A DNA stretch of 64,000 nt. Origin: Amaranthus tricolor. Lineage: Eukaryota > Streptophyta > Magnoliopsida > Caryophyllales > Amaranthaceae. Where the stretch lies: NCBI RefSeq assembly GCF_026212465.1, contig NC_080055.1, positions 23,309,305-23,373,304 on the forward strand. Reading direction: 5' to 3'. The translations under genes and the position numbers were made by a program. Below the pieces are notes generated by a model, which saw nothing but the letters and a program-made list of their open reading frames with translations, ran no database searches and was not told the DNA's origin. This document shows, in pieces, positions 62,181 through 64,000 of this stretch (position 1 is the first letter of the stretch; each line of letters starts with the position of its first letter).

Positions 62181-64000
62181 GAGAAAATTACTAAAACTAT
62201 CTATTTTATAGTATTCTCTGAAAAAAAGTACTTATTCTAATTTATTTTGCAAAAAACTACCTTAAATGACATAAACGTTTGCAAAAGATTACCTGATGAC
62301 GGAATCAGTTAGTTGACCGTTAGTTCTATGGTTGACTTTTCACGTGAATTACACGCGACTTCATTTAAAGCTACGAAATGTTTAATTGGCGTCATCTTTT
62401 TCTTTCCCTCCACTCTCAGTTGATGATTGCTCTCACAGATCATGAAAGACATCCATCAACACTCAATCAAAACTTCAATGCAGCATTAATCATCCCATCC
62501 AATCAACTGGTAAATTCTGTAATTGATATTTATTTATTATTCTACCCCCAAATTTGAATTTCTCTTATATATGCTCTGAATCAGTACTTGAATGTGTAGG
62601 TTTATTTCATTAATCTACTCCCCAATCTCGATCCTCTGTTCTCTTATCTTGTTCTTCCTTTTTTTTCGTTTGAGATTTTGAAGCATTCCTTCTTGTTCTG
62701 TTGAATCAAATTGTTGTTTATGAAAAAAAAAAGATTAGATTATCAAAGGAAAAAAGGGTTAATTTCAAGTGGTAACAAGCAAGGGTAAATTCCTCTTTTC
62801 CAAAACCTTTTAAAATTGAATTTATTTTGTAGGGTTTTTGATTGCATTTTATTTGCTTGAATCTAATGATGCTTGTTGATTGTTGTATATGTGTTGTGAT
62901 CTAATATCTTTATGTGTTGTGCTGCAATTTCATAATTGTAGAAATTTTGCACATTATTATTCTACATACGAGATGATGAAGCCAATGAACATTCGTTTAT
63001 ATTTTGGTGGGTTTTTTGTTACCAAAAACTGCAAAACTGAATATAGACATTTAGGACTTAGCTTGCACCCAAATGTAGAAGAGGTTTGTTATTTTGAAAT
63101 GGCTTATTGGATTAGAAATGAGCTAGGCTATGCTGATGTTGGTAGAATTTGGTACAAGAGGTATGGCTACACTATGTTTGCAGGTAGGACAGAAATTAAG
63201 GATGACAAAAGCATCCCAGATTTCCTTCAAAGTCCTGAACCTGATGGTTGGTACCATCTTTATGTTGTTCATGGAGGTGATGACAGAGGTGAAGAAATCA
63301 ATAAGAAAAAATCAAAAAAGAAAATGCTTAAAGAAGATGTGGCAGACATGGACATTGATGATGATGTGTGTATATTGGGTGATGACTTGGACATAAATAA
63401 GGGTAAAGTGGGAGACAAGGTTGGTGGTGATGTGGAGAGTCCAAGTGATCATTTGAAAAGGGGACCACCACTAAAGGACAAGGTTGTAAATGTGTCATTA
63501 CACTCAAACCCTAGATCTAAAACGCAGATAACTACCCAAACCCTATTTCAATGCTCTGAACACCTTTCACAAACACCAAATACCCAAACAACAAGTGCAC
63601 AGACTTCACAAAATAGTGACTACAAAGCTGGTTCTGGGAGTGAGTCAGAGGATGATGATGATGCTGATTTGTTTGCAGAGAATGTAGAGTTTGGTTTGGA
63701 TGATGTAGGGTTAGGTGATGAAGAAGTTAGGCGGATTGTGGATAAGGAGGTAAATGAGGAAAGCAATAGGGATATCTACTACAATGAAGGTGATGATGAA
63801 GTATGCAATGATGATGAAGAGACTTTGAAGGACTGTAAGGAGGGGAAAACATCATATCCAACCTACAATGCTGAGGTTGACGTCAAAGGTAAAATTAATC
63901 TGTCCCTTGGCTTGAAATTTTCAATTCTGATTTTTAGAAAAGTTTTGAGGTATCATGCAATTGAAAGTGGATATAACTATTATTACTTGCACAATGGTAG
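62181..64000 (+). mobile_element. left part of a second MULE, continues beyond the window
   Basis: Begins about 62181 with gagaaaattactaaaactat. Like the TIR at 7257 it holds spaced A-rich/ACC repeats (gcaaaaaactaccttaaatg, gcaaaagattacctgatg) followed by a gttgacttttcacg block, so it looks like a TIR of the same type with a different sequence. A MULE transposase follows in the plus direction. The right end is outside the window, so TIR extent and target duplication cannot be confirmed. Confidence 0.6.
62973..64000 (+). CDS. MULE transposase, N-terminal part, open to the window end
   Basis: ATG at 62973 (a second at 62976) opens a frame of 342 codons with no stop up to the last base. Residues about 5-110 form a PB1-like domain (MNIRLYFGGFFV ... 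WYHLYVVHG). This is followed by a lysine/acid-rich linker with DDDDAD-type tracts, and at about 300-342 the start of the MuDR domain (KINLSLGLKFSILIFRKVL, then HAIESGYNYYYLHNG). It aligns in layout with the N-terminus of the broken transposase at 10292, so both belong to one MULE group. A likely 5'-UTR intron runs from about 62510 (actg|gtaaatt) to 62940 (ttgtag|aaat). The catalytic core must lie beyond the window. Confidence 0.8.
   Translation, partial: MMKPMNIRLYFGGFFVTKNCKTEYRHLGLSLHPNVEEVCYFEMAYWIRNELGYADVGRIWYKRYGYTMFAGRTEIKDDKSIPDFLQSPEPDGWYHLYVVHGGDDRGEEINKKKSKKKMLKEDVADMDIDDDVCILGDDLDINKGKVGDKVGGDVESPSDHLKRGPPLKDKVVNVSLHSNPRSKTQITTQTLFQCSEHLSQTPNTQTTSAQTSQNSDYKAGSGSESEDDDDADLFAENVEFGLDDVGLGDEEVRRIVDKEVNEESNRDIYYNEGDDEVCNDDEETLKDCKEGKTSYPTYNAEVDVKGKINLSLGLKFSILIFRKVLRYHAIESGYNYYYLHNG

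Overview
This window is nuclear DNA of a flowering plant. It has spliced genes with GT..AG introns, very AT-rich intergenic DNA and many plant-type transposons. A dispersed GAGACGGTCTC-type repeat and the general repeat content make a eudicot of the order Caryophyllales (Amaranthaceae-like) my best guess, but that is inference.

Three complete genes sit in the middle. Gene 1 (11341-26497, +, 12 exons, 1745 codons) is an alpha/beta-hydrolase-like (EMB8-type) protein fused to a C-terminal CPBP/CAAX-protease-like membrane domain. Its N-terminus looks plastid-targeted and its hydrolase nucleophile appears lost. Gene 2 (30327-27425, -, 2 exons, 587 codons) is a pectinesterase with an N-terminal inhibitor domain. 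Gene 3 (37528-31546, -, 11 coding exons, 803 codons) is sucrose synthase, with a 5'-UTR intron and a TATA box upstream. All three models were built by hand from splice signals and keep an open reading frame to the stop. A translin-like first exon (61798-61661, -) lies near the right end without recognisable downstream exons.

The rest is mobile-element territory. (1) 7257-10846 is a Mutator-like element (MULE) with 156-158 bp terminal inverted repeats and a perfect 9-bp target duplication. It holds a decayed transposase (-) and, facing it, a GRF zinc-finger/membrane-anchor ORF (+). (2) 62181-64000 is the left part of a related MULE whose transposase is still open and runs off the window. (3) 53155-57914 is a young Ty1/copia element on the minus strand with 186-bp LTRs, a tRNA-Met primer site and a 5-bp target duplication, inactivated by a nonsense codon and a frameshift. 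(4) 41730-43009 is a decayed plant mariner transposase. (5) Four related hAT-like miniature elements carry arrays of GGGTC/GACCC motifs; two of them are inside sucrose synthase introns. (6) There are Stowaway-like and other miniature elements, a tRNA-derived SINE, a CACTA-like end, TRIM-like repeats, a retroposed insert with an 18-bp target duplication in intron 3 of gene 1, a 501-bp near-perfect palindrome, and long TA microsatellites.

The best candidate for an under-described system is the two-gene MULE architecture: transposase plus a convergently transcribed GRF-finger/transmembrane partner. Its layout resembles the mudrA/mudrB pair of maize MuDR, although the partner protein is of a different kind.
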